A stretch of 64,000 bases of DNA from Kocuria marina (GTDB lineage Bacteria > Actinomycetota > Actinomycetes > Actinomycetales > Micrococcaceae). The DNA lies in assembly GCF_000786655.1 (NCBI RefSeq), contig NZ_JROM01000011.1, forward strand, positions 1 to 64,000. Direction: 5' to 3'. Made by a program: the position numbers and the translations under genes. The notes beneath the pieces were generated by a model, which was not told the origin of the DNA, made no database searches, and saw only the letters and a list, made by a program, of their open reading frames with translations. Shown here in pieces: positions 10,401 to 18,522 of the stretch; position 1 is the first letter of the stretch; each line of letters begins with the position of its first letter.

Positions 10401-11156
10401 GCCAGTGACTCCGCGGACGTCGGCGCGACCTCGTGGACCCCTGGTGCCCCCGCGTCGGATGGCCCCGCGTCGGATGGCCCCGGGTCGGATGGCCCCGGGT
10501 CTGATGTTCCCGCTTCCGATGACTCCGCGGCGTTCGAGTCCCACGATTCCGGGGCCGCTTCCGGCGGACCCGATCTGTCCATGCGTGACGGTTCCATGCG
10601 GGATGGTTCCGTGCGCAATGGCTCCGTGCCCGAGGACCCCGCATCCGGTGCTCCTTCTTTCCGTGCCCCGCAGCCGCGGGATCGCGGCCCGGAGTACTGG
10701 AGCCCGGAGGAACCGCCGCCCCCACCGGAGGATGACCCCCCGGCGGACATGTACGACGAACCCGTGCCCCGAGCGCCGTCGCCCGCAAGGGATCGTAGGG
10801 CCCAGGGCGGGAACGGCCCCGGCGGCGACAACCCGGCGGGGCCCGGTCCCGACCACGACGGGCGCGGGAACACCCGCCCCGGCGGCGTCGTCCCTCACGA
10901 GAACGGCGACACCCGCCCCGGCGGGAACCGCCCGAGCTGGCGAGAGCGCCACGCAGAAGCGATTGCCGCGGCGGAACGGCGCTCCACCGACATCGCGCCC
11001 CCGACCTCGCGCAGCCCCGGCATGGAGGACGAGAACTTCGTCCCGGGCGCGGACGACGAATCCCTCGAGGACTCGTCCCTGTACGGGCGGGCGGCCATCG
11101 AGCGCATCCTGGGCGGCATGCTCATCGACGAGCACGCCCACGGAACGGATCAGTGA
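7488..11156 (+). CDS. dnaX: DNA polymerase III subunits gamma and tau, with very long disordered tail
   Basis: The clamp-loader ATPase starts at GTG 7488 (TTALYRRYRPETFQDVIGQ). Extending upstream would read through the SRP RNA. Visible motifs: Walker A GPRGCGKTT near residue 44, zinc-binding cysteines in CLNC and CGHCESC, the DEAH box in IIDEAH, and the sensor in TTIRSRTHHYPF. A second ordered block around residues 609-685 (LELLRSSWPEIVSALAEIRR) fits a tau-specific region. The other roughly 700 residues are Ser/Asp/Gly/Pro-rich and partly repetitive, ending with the conserved-looking GRAAIERILGGMLIDEH. At about 1222 residues it is far longer than the 643-residue E. coli protein. Confidence 0.95.
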   Translation: MTTALYRRYRPETFQDVIGQEHVTEPLMTALRKNRVNHAYLFSGPRGCGKTTSARILARCLNCAEGPTATPCGHCESCQDLARDGAGSLDVIEMDAASHGGVDHARDLRERATFAPVRDRYKIFIIDEAHMVTREGFNALLKIVEEPPEHVKFIFATTEPSKVLTTIRSRTHHYPFRLVPPEPLMRYLEQLCQEEGVTTEPGVLSLVVRAGGGSVRDSLSVLDQLMAGSEDGGITYDLAVALLGYTHAALLDDVVDAFAAGDAATVFASVDRVIQTGQDPRRFVEDLLERFRDLVVVNAVPDSAANILHGMPTDQINRLRNQATQLGAAELSRSADITNEALNEMTGATSPQLHLELLCARILLPSADHTTRGITSRVDRLERRLSIPRGTGIRTTAHDAASSSPAVEPTARGSQEPTSPEQSGTAAPAPASYDAPAPESAGVPYPIPPELDAAATDSVAPSQPVRPDGSAADGADGSATGRPAEETPDVQEPTDPQDESEQPEGSSHPAAADPVPEGERGPDAQHPPADGTTDTRSPASQDAGADVSARMQQRETSNQYGSQRPDDDASRQYAQGEPRRDVAPHDDHQPQAPQASEEQAAPSDVTSGELELLRSSWPEIVSALAEIRRVAWAITVRGTPISFENRTLRIAFENDGDLLNFPRFEADVRNAIQSVVGLDCAVEAVRPGDTRGRQDTPGAGGPPSNAGRGTGPGPGREGDGGQGYRGDRPAPRGGGPQNAQGSRQDRGSQQDRRYQRDDSASEHGQQYGPGPRQGSDSHYGADAGYGSGSRRDTGASRGDGPTGRDTRLNASGQARSSDQPDYFREPEGFGVNRRRGNPPAPDREPTPERESRSMPDSASRSTSGTDRSSVPASSSHSAPASAPDDDEPVTSWSVASIPQPGFAAPSGGDSTSNTANAAPTRDDSDQNPDTSDSSVGDSSRDDAHRATDSPADDRAGTGDSTSVPSREGLGSASDSADVGATSWTPGAPASDGPASDGPGSDGPGSDVPASDDSAAFESHDSGAASGGPDLSMRDGSMRDGSVRNGSVPEDPASGAPSFRAPQPRDRGPEYWSPEEPPPPPEDDPPADMYDEPVPRAPSPARDRRAQGGNGPGGDNPAGPGPDHDGRGNTRPGGVVPHENGDTRPGGNRPSWRERHAEAIAAAERRSTDIAPPTSRSPGMEDENFVPGADDESLEDSSLYGRAAIERILGGMLIDEHAHGTDQ
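10444..10526 (+). repeat. Short tandem repeat inside dnaX tail
   Basis: Four near-identical 15-bp units (CGTCGGATGGCCCCG type) encode repeats of about five residues (ASDGP, ASDGP, GSDGP, GSDVP). A second short coding repeat (MRDGS, MRDGS, VRNGS) follows at about 10579-10625. Both sit in the disordered tail of DnaX and probably vary in copy number between strains. Confidence 0.75.
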
Positions 11157-11204
11157 CCGGGCCCATCGCCCGGCTGTTCACGAACACGACAATGAAGGAG
11201 CACG

Positions 11205-11810
11205 GTGTACGAAGGACCGGTCCAGGACCTCATCGATGAGCTGGGGAGGTTGCCGGGTATCGGCCCCAAGTCCGCGCAGCGCATCGCCTTCCACCTGTTG
11301 GACGCGGACAAGGACGAGGTCCAGCAGCTCGTGAAGGCCATCACCACGGTGAAGACCTCGGTGTCGTTCTGCGTGATCTGCGGCAACGTCACAGAGCAGG
11401 AGGAGTGTGCGATCTGCCGGGACGCCCGCCGGGACCGCAGCGTGATCTGCGTGGTGGAGGAGTCCAAGGACGTCATGGCCATCGAACGCACCCGCAGCTA
11501 CCGGGGGTTGTACCACGTGCTGGGCGGCGCGATCTCGCCGCTGCAGGGTGTGGGACCGGATCAGCTGCGCATCCGCGAGCTGATGACCCGGTTGTCGGAC
11601 GAGACAGTTCAGGAGATCGTGCTGGCCATGGACCCCAACCTGGAGGGCGAGGCCACCTCCACGTATCTCACCAGGATGTTGAAAACGCTGGGTATCCGGG
11701 TCACCCGGCTGGCCTCGGGGCTGCCCGTGGGCGGTGACCTCGAATACGCCGACGAAGTCACGCTGGGCAGGGCCTTCGAGGGACGCACGGTGGTCTCCGA
11801 GGCCCGCTGA
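11205..11810 (+). CDS. recR: Recombination mediator protein RecR
   Basis: 201 residues, starting at GTG 11205 with AAGGAG four bases upstream. The N-terminal helix-hairpin-helix is visible ([20 protein letters not shown]). The four-cysteine zinc finger is [18 protein letters not shown], and the Toprim domain starts with [14 protein letters not shown] and includes GRLYHVLGG-like sequence ([15 protein letters not shown]). It acts with RecF/RecO to load RecA on gapped DNA. It follows dnaX by 48 bp, the standard dnaX-recR pairing. Confidence 0.95.
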   Translation: MYEGPVQDLIDELGRLPGIGPKSAQRIAFHLLDADKDEVQQLVKAITTVKTSVSFCVICGNVTEQEECAICRDARRDRSVICVVEESKDVMAIERTRSYRGLYHVLGGAISPLQGVGPDQLRIRELMTRLSDETVQEIVLAMDPNLEGEATSTYLTRMLKTLGIRVTRLASGLPVGGDLEYADEVTLGRAFEGRTVVSEAR

Positions 11811-11953
11811 GGCCCGTAACAATCGCGTCCCTCTTTGTGTCCACGAATGCCCGCTCGACTCCGTGCGGCTGCGGGTGAGCGGATAGCATGGATCACTGAT
11901 CCCGCGAGACCGCCCGTGCGTTCGGGCCGGGTGCCTGCCTGTGAGAGGAATGT

Positions 11954-13240
11954 ATGAGCCTCATTGTCCAGAAGTTCGGCGGTTCATCGGTCGCCGATGC
12001 CGACGGTGTCCGCCGGGTCGCCCGGCGAGTAGCCGAGACCAGGAACGCCGGCGACCAGGTGGTCGTGGTCGTCTCCGCGATGGGTGACACCACGGACGAC
12101 CTCCTGGACCTCGCCGGCGAAGTAGCCAGGAAGCCACCGGCCCGCGAGTTGGACATGCTGCTGACTTCCGGGGAACGCATCTCCATGGCCCTGTTGGCCA
12201 TGGCCATCTCCGACCTCGGCGTTCCCGCGCAGTCCTTCACCGGATCCCAGGCCGGGATGATCACCGACGGCGCCCACGGTGCGGCCAAGCTCGTGGAGGT
12301 CAGCCCCCTCCGGGTGCGCGAGGCGCTCGACCACGGCAACGTCGCGATCATTGCCGGGTTCCAGGGCGTCAACCGCTCCTCCAAGGACATCACCACGCTG
12401 GGCCGCGGCGGTTCGGACACCACCGCCGTGGCGCTCGCCGCCGCCCTGGACGCGGACGTGTGTGAGATCTACTCGGACGTGGACGGCGTCTACACCGCGG
12501 ACCCCCGCATCGTCCCCACCGCCCAGAAACTGGACCGGGTCTCCTCCGAGGAGATGCTCGAACTCGCCGCCAACGGCGCCAAGATCCTGCACCTGCGCTG
12601 CGTGGAGTACGCCCGCCGCTTCAACGTGCCCCTGCACGTCCGTTCGTCTTTCAGTCACAACGAGGGCACCATGGTCATCCCCAGCCCGCACGAGAACCTC
12701 ACGCCGCAGAAGGAGATCCCCTTGGAACAGCCGCTGATCGCCGGTATCGCTCATGATCGCAGCCAGGCCAAGATCACCATCGTGGGGGTCCCCGACCGCC
12801 CCGGGATCGCCGCGCGGATCTTCCGGTTGCTGGCCGACTCCAAGGTGGACGTGGACATGATCGTCCAGAACGTCTCCACCGGCGAGAACCCGCTCACCGA
12901 TGTGTCCTTCACCCTGGCCGAGTCCCAGGGTGACCTGGCCATGAACCTGCTGCGTGCCGCCGAAGAGAAGATCGGCTATGCGAACCTGGACTACGACGAC
13001 GAGGTGGGCAAGCTCTCCCTCGTGGGCGCCGGTATGAAGACCAACACCGGCGTGGCGTTCACGTTCTTCGAGGCGCTCGCGGAGAGCGACATCAACGTGG
13101 ACATGATCTCCACGTCCGAGGTCCGGATCTCGATCATCACGTCCATCGCCAAGCTCGACGAGGCCGTCCGGGCCGTGCACACGGCGTTCGGTCTGGACTC
13201 GGACGAGACCGCCACGGTGTACGGGGGTACGGGACGCTGA
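11954..13240 (+). CDS. lysC: Aspartate kinase (alpha form; probable internal start for beta)
   Basis: 428 residues. The kinase domain begins [16 protein letters not shown] with the conserved KFGGSS motif, contains [20 protein letters not shown], and is followed by two ACT domains ([19 protein letters not shown], and [21 protein letters not shown]). It makes aspartyl phosphate for lysine, threonine and methionine synthesis. GAGAGGA precedes the ATG. Within the gene an AAGGAG at 12710-12715 lies 6 nt before an in-frame TTG at 12722, just where the separate beta subunit starts in Corynebacterium-type lysC. No asd gene follows; the next gene is a regulator. Confidence 0.95.
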   Translation: MSLIVQKFGGSSVADADGVRRVARRVAETRNAGDQVVVVVSAMGDTTDDLLDLAGEVARKPPARELDMLLTSGERISMALLAMAISDLGVPAQSFTGSQAGMITDGAHGAAKLVEVSPLRVREALDHGNVAIIAGFQGVNRSSKDITTLGRGGSDTTAVALAAALDADVCEIYSDVDGVYTADPRIVPTAQKLDRVSSEEMLELAANGAKILHLRCVEYARRFNVPLHVRSSFSHNEGTMVIPSPHENLTPQKEIPLEQPLIAGIAHDRSQAKITIVGVPDRPGIAARIFRLLADSKVDVDMIVQNVSTGENPLTDVSFTLAESQGDLAMNLLRAAEEKIGYANLDYDDEVGKLSLVGAGMKTNTGVAFTFFEALAESDINVDMISTSEVRISIITSIAKLDEAVRAVHTAFGLDSDETATVYGGTGR

Positions 13241-13254
13241 CCCCGGCTTCATCC

Positions 13255-13776
13255 ATGAGTTCTGATTCGGACCCGTCCGACGATCCCCGGCTCGCCGAGA
13301 TCATCGACTTCCTGGGTGGTTCGGACGAATCCGCCGTCGAGGATCCGCTGTCCCTGGCGGACCAGCTGTGCTTTTCGCTGTCGGTGGCCTCACGCAGGGT
13401 CGCGCACAGCTACCGCCCCGTGCTGGAGCCCCTGGGACTCACACTACCCCAGTACCTCGTGATGCTCGCGCTGTGGGATGCCAACCCGCGCACGGTGAAG
13501 GACCTGGGCGAGCAGCTCATGCAGGATTCGGCAACGCTCTCGCCCCTGCTCAAACGCTTGGAGGCCCGCGGGTACCTCACGCGGGAGCGCGATCCGCACA
13601 ACGAACGGGCCCTGGCCGTGACCCTCACGGAGGAGGGCGCGCGTCTGCAGGACAAGGCGCAGGCGGTGCAACCGGAGATGATGCGCCGGTTGCAGTTGTC
13701 CCCTCAACAGGTCCGGTTGCTGAACCGCGGGATGCAGCGGCTGATCGACAACACCCAGGACGCCGAGAGTGCGTGA
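13255..13776 (+). CDS. MarR-family regulator, OhrR-like (peroxide sensor)
   Basis: 173 residues. After a 33-residue acidic N-terminal extension the sequence LADQLCFSLSVASRRVAHSY places a Cys (residue 39) at the position of the reactive Cys of OhrR. The winged helix follows (VKDLGEQLMQDSATLSPLLKRLEARGYLTRERD). OhrR proteins repress ohr until organic hydroperoxide oxidises that Cys. No ohr gene lies in this window. The gene begins 14 bp after lysC and overlaps the next gene by 8 bp, so target and partner are unclear. Confidence 0.8.
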   Translation: MSSDSDPSDDPRLAEIIDFLGGSDESAVEDPLSLADQLCFSLSVASRRVAHSYRPVLEPLGLTLPQYLVMLALWDANPRTVKDLGEQLMQDSATLSPLLKRLEARGYLTRERDPHNERALAVTLTEEGARLQDKAQAVQPEMMRRLQLSPQQVRLLNRGMQRLIDNTQDAESA

Positions 13777-14902
13777 GGCGCTGACCCGGGAGGAGTGGTC
13801 ACGCCGGGCGCACGCGCACGCGGAGCGGGTGACGCCCCACACCCGGCCGTTCCTGGACCGGCGGTCCCGCGGGGAGAAGCACCCCGTGGAGGACTTCCTC
13901 TTCACGTACTACACGCTGTCCCCGGCCCAGTTCACGCGCTGGCACCCGGGCCCCGGTGTCATCCTCCTGGATGCCCCGGAGCGCGAGGGCTGGAAGTACT
14001 ACCGTCCCGCGACGCCCGCGGAACTCCAGGCGACGGGCGCGGGGGAGGGCGCGAGGGGCGTCGTCGTCGCGGTGGAAGAATTCGTGGCCGAGCGGGGCAC
14101 CGCGGTGCGGTTCACGCGCGAGATCCTCACGAACACCCTGGCCAGGAGCGGGACGTTCGACTGCTTCGGGCTGCACGAGTGGGCCATGGCGTACCGCGCG
14201 CAGAGCAACGGTGTGCGCCACGAGGACGCGCCGTTGCGTTTGGGTGCGTCCGGCACGGACGACGTGGTGGAGGCCCACCGGATCCGCTGCTCGCACTTCG
14301 ACGCGTTCCGTTTCTTCCAGCCCCAGGCCGTGGAACGCAACGAGCTGCAGCCCACGCGCGAGACGCAGCGCCGCATGGAGCAGCCGGGATGCCTGCACGC
14401 GAGCATGGACCTGTACAAGTGGGCCTACAAGTTGTTGCCCGCGGTGGATTCGGACCTGCTCGCGGACTGCTTCGACCTCGCGTGGGACGTGCGCGTGACC
14501 GACATGGAAGCCTCCCCCTACGACCTCACGGCCTGGGGGTACGAGCCCGTGCGGATCGAGACGCCCGAGGGCAAGGCCGAGTACGTCCGGCGTCAGCGCG
14601 CCTTTGCGCAGCGGGGCAATCGGCTGCGAGAGCGCTTGGCGGCGGCCGTCGAACGGCTCCTGGACGGGGTCGACGACGCCGCGTCCGCACCGCTCGATTC
14701 CACCCGCTCCTCGCCCGAGCCACGCCGTTCGGACGACGCCGCGGTGCCCGTCCGCGCGGCCGGGCATGATGGCGCGACGAGGCAGTCCGGAGCGGGCGGG
14801 CACATCGGCGCTATGGCGCAGACCGGAGCAGTCGGACGGGACGGCGCGAGCGGCGTCGTCATGCAGGGCCGAACCGCTCGGACCCGCGGAGACCGTTCAT
14901 GA
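13769..14902 (+). CDS. Conserved actinobacterial protein of unknown function
   Basis: 377 residues from GTG 13769, overlapping the MarR stop. It carries conserved-looking blocks rich in His, Trp and Tyr: HPVEDFLFTYYTLSPAQ, FDCFGLHEWAMAYR, RCSHFDAFRFF, and LEQPGCLH-like MEQPGCLHASMDLYKWAYKL. Homologues in actinobacteria are often labelled 3-methyladenine DNA glycosylase, but I see no helix-hairpin-helix or glycosylase motif to support that. The last 80 residues are low-complexity and contain three copies of the recurrent GACGACGCCGC word. It overlaps a Rieske protein by 4 bp, so a redox role is possible but unproven. Confidence 0.75.
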   Translation: MREALTREEWSRRAHAHAERVTPHTRPFLDRRSRGEKHPVEDFLFTYYTLSPAQFTRWHPGPGVILLDAPEREGWKYYRPATPAELQATGAGEGARGVVVAVEEFVAERGTAVRFTREILTNTLARSGTFDCFGLHEWAMAYRAQSNGVRHEDAPLRLGASGTDDVVEAHRIRCSHFDAFRFFQPQAVERNELQPTRETQRRMEQPGCLHASMDLYKWAYKLLPAVDSDLLADCFDLAWDVRVTDMEASPYDLTAWGYEPVRIETPEGKAEYVRRQRAFAQRGNRLRERLAAAVERLLDGVDDAASAPLDSTRSSPEPRRSDDAAVPVRAAGHDGATRQSGAGGHIGAMAQTGAVGRDGASGVVMQGRTARTRGDRS

Positions 14903-15270
14903 GGCCCGGGGAAACCGCCCACGGATGGGAACGGATCACCGTGGTCTCCGCGGTGGCGGAACCCCTCGACTTCGCGACGGCCCGCTCGAGCGCGGGCCCG
15001 GTGCTCGTGACCCGGGATGCCGACGGGGCGCTGCACGTGCTGTCCAACACGTGCCCACACCAGCAGGCCACGGTGTGCCGGGAGGCCGCGGGGCGCGCCG
15101 AGAGCTTCGAGTGTCCCAACCACTACTGGGTGTTCGGCCCGGACGGCCGGTTCCTGGGCTCGCGACTGGCCATGGCCGCCGGTCGGCAGCTGCCGCACGA
15201 CCCGGCCAAGGACCTCCCCGCGGCCGCCGTGGATGTAGTGGACGGCTGGGTGGTGGCGCGCTTCGACTGA
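14899..15270 (+). CDS. Small Rieske [2Fe-2S] protein
   Basis: 123 residues, ATG overlapping the preceding stop (ATGA). The cluster-binding motif is visible as TCPH followed by CPNH 18 residues after the first His, the C-x-H ... C-x2-H pattern of Rieske proteins. The length and lack of a membrane anchor fit a soluble ferredoxin-like or NirD-like Rieske protein. Its partner could be the overlapping upstream protein; no oxygenase large subunit lies nearby. Confidence 0.85.
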   Translation: MRPGETAHGWERITVVSAVAEPLDFATARSSAGPVLVTRDADGALHVLSNTCPHQQATVCREAAGRAESFECPNHYWVFGPDGRFLGSRLAMAAGRQLPHDPAKDLPAAAVDVVDGWVVARFD

Positions 15271-15309
15271 GCGGACCTCGGTGTTCGTCGTCCCCTGCTG
15301 CAGCGCGTC

Positions 15310-17127
15310 CTACTCGAGCGCCGCCTGCTCGAGTGCCACGGCGGCGTTGAGCAGGGCCAGGTGGCTGAGGGCCTGCGGGAAGTTGCCCAGAAACGAGTTG
15401 TCCTCGGGGTCGATCATCTCGGTGAACAACCCCACGTCATTGGCGAGAGGGAGCATCTCGTCCATGAGGTCCACGGCCTCCTCGCGGCGGCCCACCGTGG
15501 CCAGCGCCGCCACGGTCCAGAACGAGCACGCCACGAACGCTCCCTCCTCCTTCTCCATGCCGCTGTAGCGGTACATGAGCGCACCGCGGCCCAGCTCCTC
15601 CCGAACGGCGTCGATGGTCGAGGACATGCGGGGACCACGATCGAACCCGGTCATCGCGTGCAGCAACACGGACACGTCCAGCTCGTCGGTTCCCGGGTAC
15701 CAGACGTACGCGCCCCGTTCCTCGCTCCAGCCCTCGGTCTCGATCCACTCCCGGATCCGTTCCCGTTCCGAGCGCCACCGGTCCACGCACCCGGGGATGT
15801 GACCGGCCTCGGCCAGTTTCACGGCCCGGTCCAGGCCGTGCCAGCACCCCAGCTTGGAGCTCGTGTAGTGCCGGTGCTCAGGCAGTTCCCACATCCCGGA
15901 GTCGGGGCGGCGCCACAGGTCGCACACCGCGTCCGCGAGGTCGGCGAACATCCGGGCGGTGGCGGTGTCCAACACGTTGCCGCCGCCCACGTAGAGGTGC
16001 GCGATGTCGAAGACGTCCCCGTACACGCCCAACTGCAACTGGTCCGCGGCGTCGTTGCCCGAGACCACGGGGCCGATCCCCCGCCACCCGGGGGCGTCGT
16101 ACTCGGTCATCTCGGAGGCGGGGACCTCGCCGTCGAAGCGGTTGAGGACGTGCAGGTCGGGGGTCTGTGCCCGGGCTCGGCGCAGGATCGTGGACACCTG
16201 CGCGTGCACGTCCTCCTGCTCCCCCAGTCGCAAGAGCGAGTGCAGGGTGTAGGTGGCGTCACGGATCCACGCGAAGCGATAATCGAAGTTCTTGGTGCCC
16301 TCCCTGTTCTCGGGAAGGGACGTGGTCGCCGCGGCCGCCACGGAGCCCGACGGGCTGTGGCTGAGCAGTTTGAGCGCGAGGGCGCTACGTTCGACCTCCG
16401 CGCGGTAGGGGCCGTCATAGTCGAGCAGATCACGCCATCGGCGCCACATGTCCCGGGTCATGGCCACGTTCTTGCGGATCTCACGGGGCGAGGGCAGGCG
16501 CAAGGGCTCACCGTGCGTGGCGACCACCGCGAGCAGGTGCTCGGAATCGGGGCGCGTGGTGAACCGCCCGGAGATCTGCTGGGTCCCCACCTGCGCTTCC
16601 CCCGCGTCGTCGGTGCGGACCCCCATGCCCACCCGGTTCGTGCGCAGCACGGGCTCCCCCGCGATCATCTCGACCCACGGGGAGACGGTGTTGAACATGG
16701 TGCCCGGGGCCACCCGCCACACCATGGCCACGTTCCCGGTCACACCGTCCACCGAGCGGGCCAGTTCGTTCCACGGCAATTGCCCCGTGGACCCCATGTT
16801 GAGGGAATCGGTGACCCGCACAGTCCCCGAGGCCGTGGAGAACGTGGTGGTCAGGATGTTGGTCCCGGGGACGTACTCCCGGGTGACCTCGAACTCCTCC
16901 TCCGGGCGCAGCTCGATGCACCCGCCGTGCTCGGCGTCGAGCAGCTTGGCGAACGGCGGCGCGGAGTCCAGGTCCGGAACGGGGTACCAGTCCACGGATC
17001 CGTCCTGGGCCACCAGCGCCACGGTGCGCCCGTTACCCAGGGCTGCGTAGGAACGCAGGTCCACGTAGCCGTCCCGGCGCCGGGACACCTTGTTCAGGGG
17101 CTCGGCGGGGTCGGGGGTTGCGTTCAC
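15310..17127 (-). CDS. Glycoside hydrolase family 15 protein (trehalase/glucoamylase-like)
   Basis: About 605 residues from a GTG at 17127; an ATG at 17199 would add a 24-residue Arg/Pro-rich leader without a ribosome site. The N-terminal beta domain reads YAALGNGRTVALVAQDGSVDWYPVPDLDS. The (alpha/alpha)6 barrel has FDYRFAWIRDATYTLHSLLRLGE, MWELPEHRHYTSSKLGCWHGLDRAVKLAE and NSFLGNFPQALSHLAL, typical of bacterial GH15. The Glu in MWELP fits the catalytic acid. Actinobacterial relatives are often trehalases. It has no signal peptide, so it is cytosolic. It converges with the Rieske gene with a 39-bp gap. Confidence 0.85.
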   Translation of the reverse strand: MNATPDPAEPLNKVSRRRDGYVDLRSYAALGNGRTVALVAQDGSVDWYPVPDLDSAPPFAKLLDAEHGGCIELRPEEEFEVTREYVPGTNILTTTFSTASGTVRVTDSLNMGSTGQLPWNELARSVDGVTGNVAMVWRVAPGTMFNTVSPWVEMIAGEPVLRTNRVGMGVRTDDAGEAQVGTQQISGRFTTRPDSEHLLAVVATHGEPLRLPSPREIRKNVAMTRDMWRRWRDLLDYDGPYRAEVERSALALKLLSHSPSGSVAAAATTSLPENREGTKNFDYRFAWIRDATYTLHSLLRLGEQEDVHAQVSTILRRARAQTPDLHVLNRFDGEVPASEMTEYDAPGWRGIGPVVSGNDAADQLQLGVYGDVFDIAHLYVGGGNVLDTATARMFADLADAVCDLWRRPDSGMWELPEHRHYTSSKLGCWHGLDRAVKLAEAGHIPGCVDRWRSERERIREWIETEGWSEERGAYVWYPGTDELDVSVLLHAMTGFDRGPRMSSTIDAVREELGRGALMYRYSGMEKEEGAFVACSFWTVAALATVGRREEAVDLMDEMLPLANDVGLFTEMIDPEDNSFLGNFPQALSHLALLNAAVALEQAALE

Positions 17128-17231
17128 GGGGCTCGTTTCTCTCGTGGGGCGGGACGGGAGGACGGCGGATCGCGCCGCGGGAACGGCACGACCCGCCATC
17201 CGGAGGACTCGCTGACGTCAGCGCGGCCGGG

Positions 17232-18074
17232 TCACAGGATCGGACTGCCGCCGGTGACGGCGATCCTCGCCCCGGAGATGTAACTACCGTCGTCGGACGC
17301 AAGCAACACGTACACCGGGGCCAGTTCTGCGGGCTGGCCGGCGCGCCCGAGGGGCTCCGCGTCCCCGAAACTCTCGAGCTGCTCCGCGGGAATGGTCGAA
17401 GGGATCAACGGTGTCCAGACGGGCCCGGGGGCCACGCTATTGACGCGGATCCCGCGCTCCCCGAGCAACTGCGCGAGACTGGCCGAGAAGTTGGCGATCG
17501 CCGCCTTGGTCGCCGCGTACGGCGCCAGGGTGGGGACCGGCATGTCCGAATTGACCGACGAACTGCCGATGATCGCCGATCCCGGCGCCATGTGCGGCAC
17601 GGCGGCCTTGGCCAGGTAGAAGTACGCCCCCACGTTGAGCTTGAAGGTGTGCTCCCACTCCTCGTCGGGGATCTCCTCAAGGCTCTCGCGCGTCATCTGG
17701 TAGGCGGCGTTGCTCACGAGCACGTCCACCTTGCCGAACTCCTCCACGGCCTTCGCAATCACGGCACGGCAGTGCGCCGCTTCGGACAGGTCCCCGGGGA
17801 CCAGGACGGCCTTGCGTCCCGCCTCCTCGATGTAGCGGGCGACGTCGCGGGCGTCCCGTTCCTCCTCGGGCAGGTAGGTGATCAGCACGTCCGCGCCCTC
17901 GCGGGCGTAGGCGATAGCCACCGCTCGGCCGATCCCGGAGTCACCACCGGTGACGACCGCGGCCTTGCCCTCGAGCTTGCCCGATCCGCGGTAACTGTCC
18001 TCACCGCAATCGGGGACAGGGTTCATCTCGGCCTGCAGTCCGGGGGCCTCTTGCTGTTGTTCAGGGAATCCCAT
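17232..18074 (-). CDS. SDR-family NAD(P)-dependent oxidoreductase (YghA/GSP39 type)
   Basis: 280 residues from ATG 18074, preceded by AGAGAGGA. The cofactor motif is TGGDSGIGR, the catalytic residues are Ser in IIGSSSVNSD and YAATK, and the C-terminal end is SGARIAVTGG. The Q-rich N-terminus (MGFPEQQQEAPGLQAEMNPVPDCGEDSYRGSGKLEGK) is characteristic of the general-stress SDR group that includes YghA and B. subtilis YdaD/YhdF. The substrate is not known. It lies between the GH15 gene and the divergent purine operon. Confidence 0.88.
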   Translation of the reverse strand: MGFPEQQQEAPGLQAEMNPVPDCGEDSYRGSGKLEGKAAVVTGGDSGIGRAVAIAYAREGADVLITYLPEEERDARDVARYIEEAGRKAVLVPGDLSEAAHCRAVIAKAVEEFGKVDVLVSNAAYQMTRESLEEIPDEEWEHTFKLNVGAYFYLAKAAVPHMAPGSAIIGSSSVNSDMPVPTLAPYAATKAAIANFSASLAQLLGERGIRVNSVAPGPVWTPLIPSTIPAEQLESFGDAEPLGRAGQPAELAPVYVLLASDDGSYISGARIAVTGGSPIL

Positions 18075-18262
18075 GACAGTGTCCTCTCTGGTGGAGCGGG
18101 TCCGGGCGGGCCGACGCTCAGCACACTTTCCATCGTAGGGGACGCCCGTGTCCGGAAACATCCCCTGCGGGCCGCGCACGGCAGCTCCGCCGTCGGCCCG
18201 CGGCCCACCCGCGGGCCGATAGGATGGGCGAGGATTGGCCCGTAAGCGCAGGAGTAGTGGAA

Positions 18263-18520
18263 ATGGCCCGTATCGTCGTTGACGTCATGCCCAAACCGGA
18301 AATCCTTGACCCGCAGGGCAAGGCGATTGCGAATGAGTTGCCCCGGATCGGGCTCAGCGGTTTCACGGAGGTGCGCCAGGGCCGCCGGTTCGAACTCACG
18401 GTCGAGGGCGAAGCGGACGAGCAGGTGCTCGCCCAGGCCCGCGAAGCCGCGGAGAAGCTACTGTCCAACCCGGTGATCGAGGACGTCGTGAACGTCTCCG
18501 TGGCCCCCGAGGAGGACTGA
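18263..18520 (+). CDS. purS: Phosphoribosylformylglycinamidine synthase subunit PurS
   Basis: 85 residues; ATG 18263 is chosen because AGGAG lies at 18250-18254 and the protein then starts [19 protein letters not shown], the PurS beginning. PurS bridges PurL and PurQ in the FGAM synthase complex of purine synthesis. Two base pairs separate it from purQ, so they are co-translated. Confidence 0.95.
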   Translation: MARIVVDVMPKPEILDPQGKAIANELPRIGLSGFTEVRQGRRFELTVEGEADEQVLAQAREAAEKLLSNPVIEDVVNVSVAPEED

Positions 18521-18522
18521 GC

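Noticed and set aside
10444-10526. Possible CRISPR array
   Set aside because: Units are 15 bp, contiguous and coding, with no spacers and no cas genes.
7488-11156. Programmed frameshift in dnaX to make gamma
   Set aside because: No A-rich slippery site with a downstream ribosome site was seen in the relevant region.
11811-11953. Possible riboswitch upstream of lysC
   Set aside because: The 143-bp spacer lacks lysine-riboswitch blocks; only a promoter-like TAGCAT and a ribosome site are visible.
15361-17283. 640-codon open frame opposite the GH15 gene
   Set aside because: Antisense shadow with no domain and unnatural composition.
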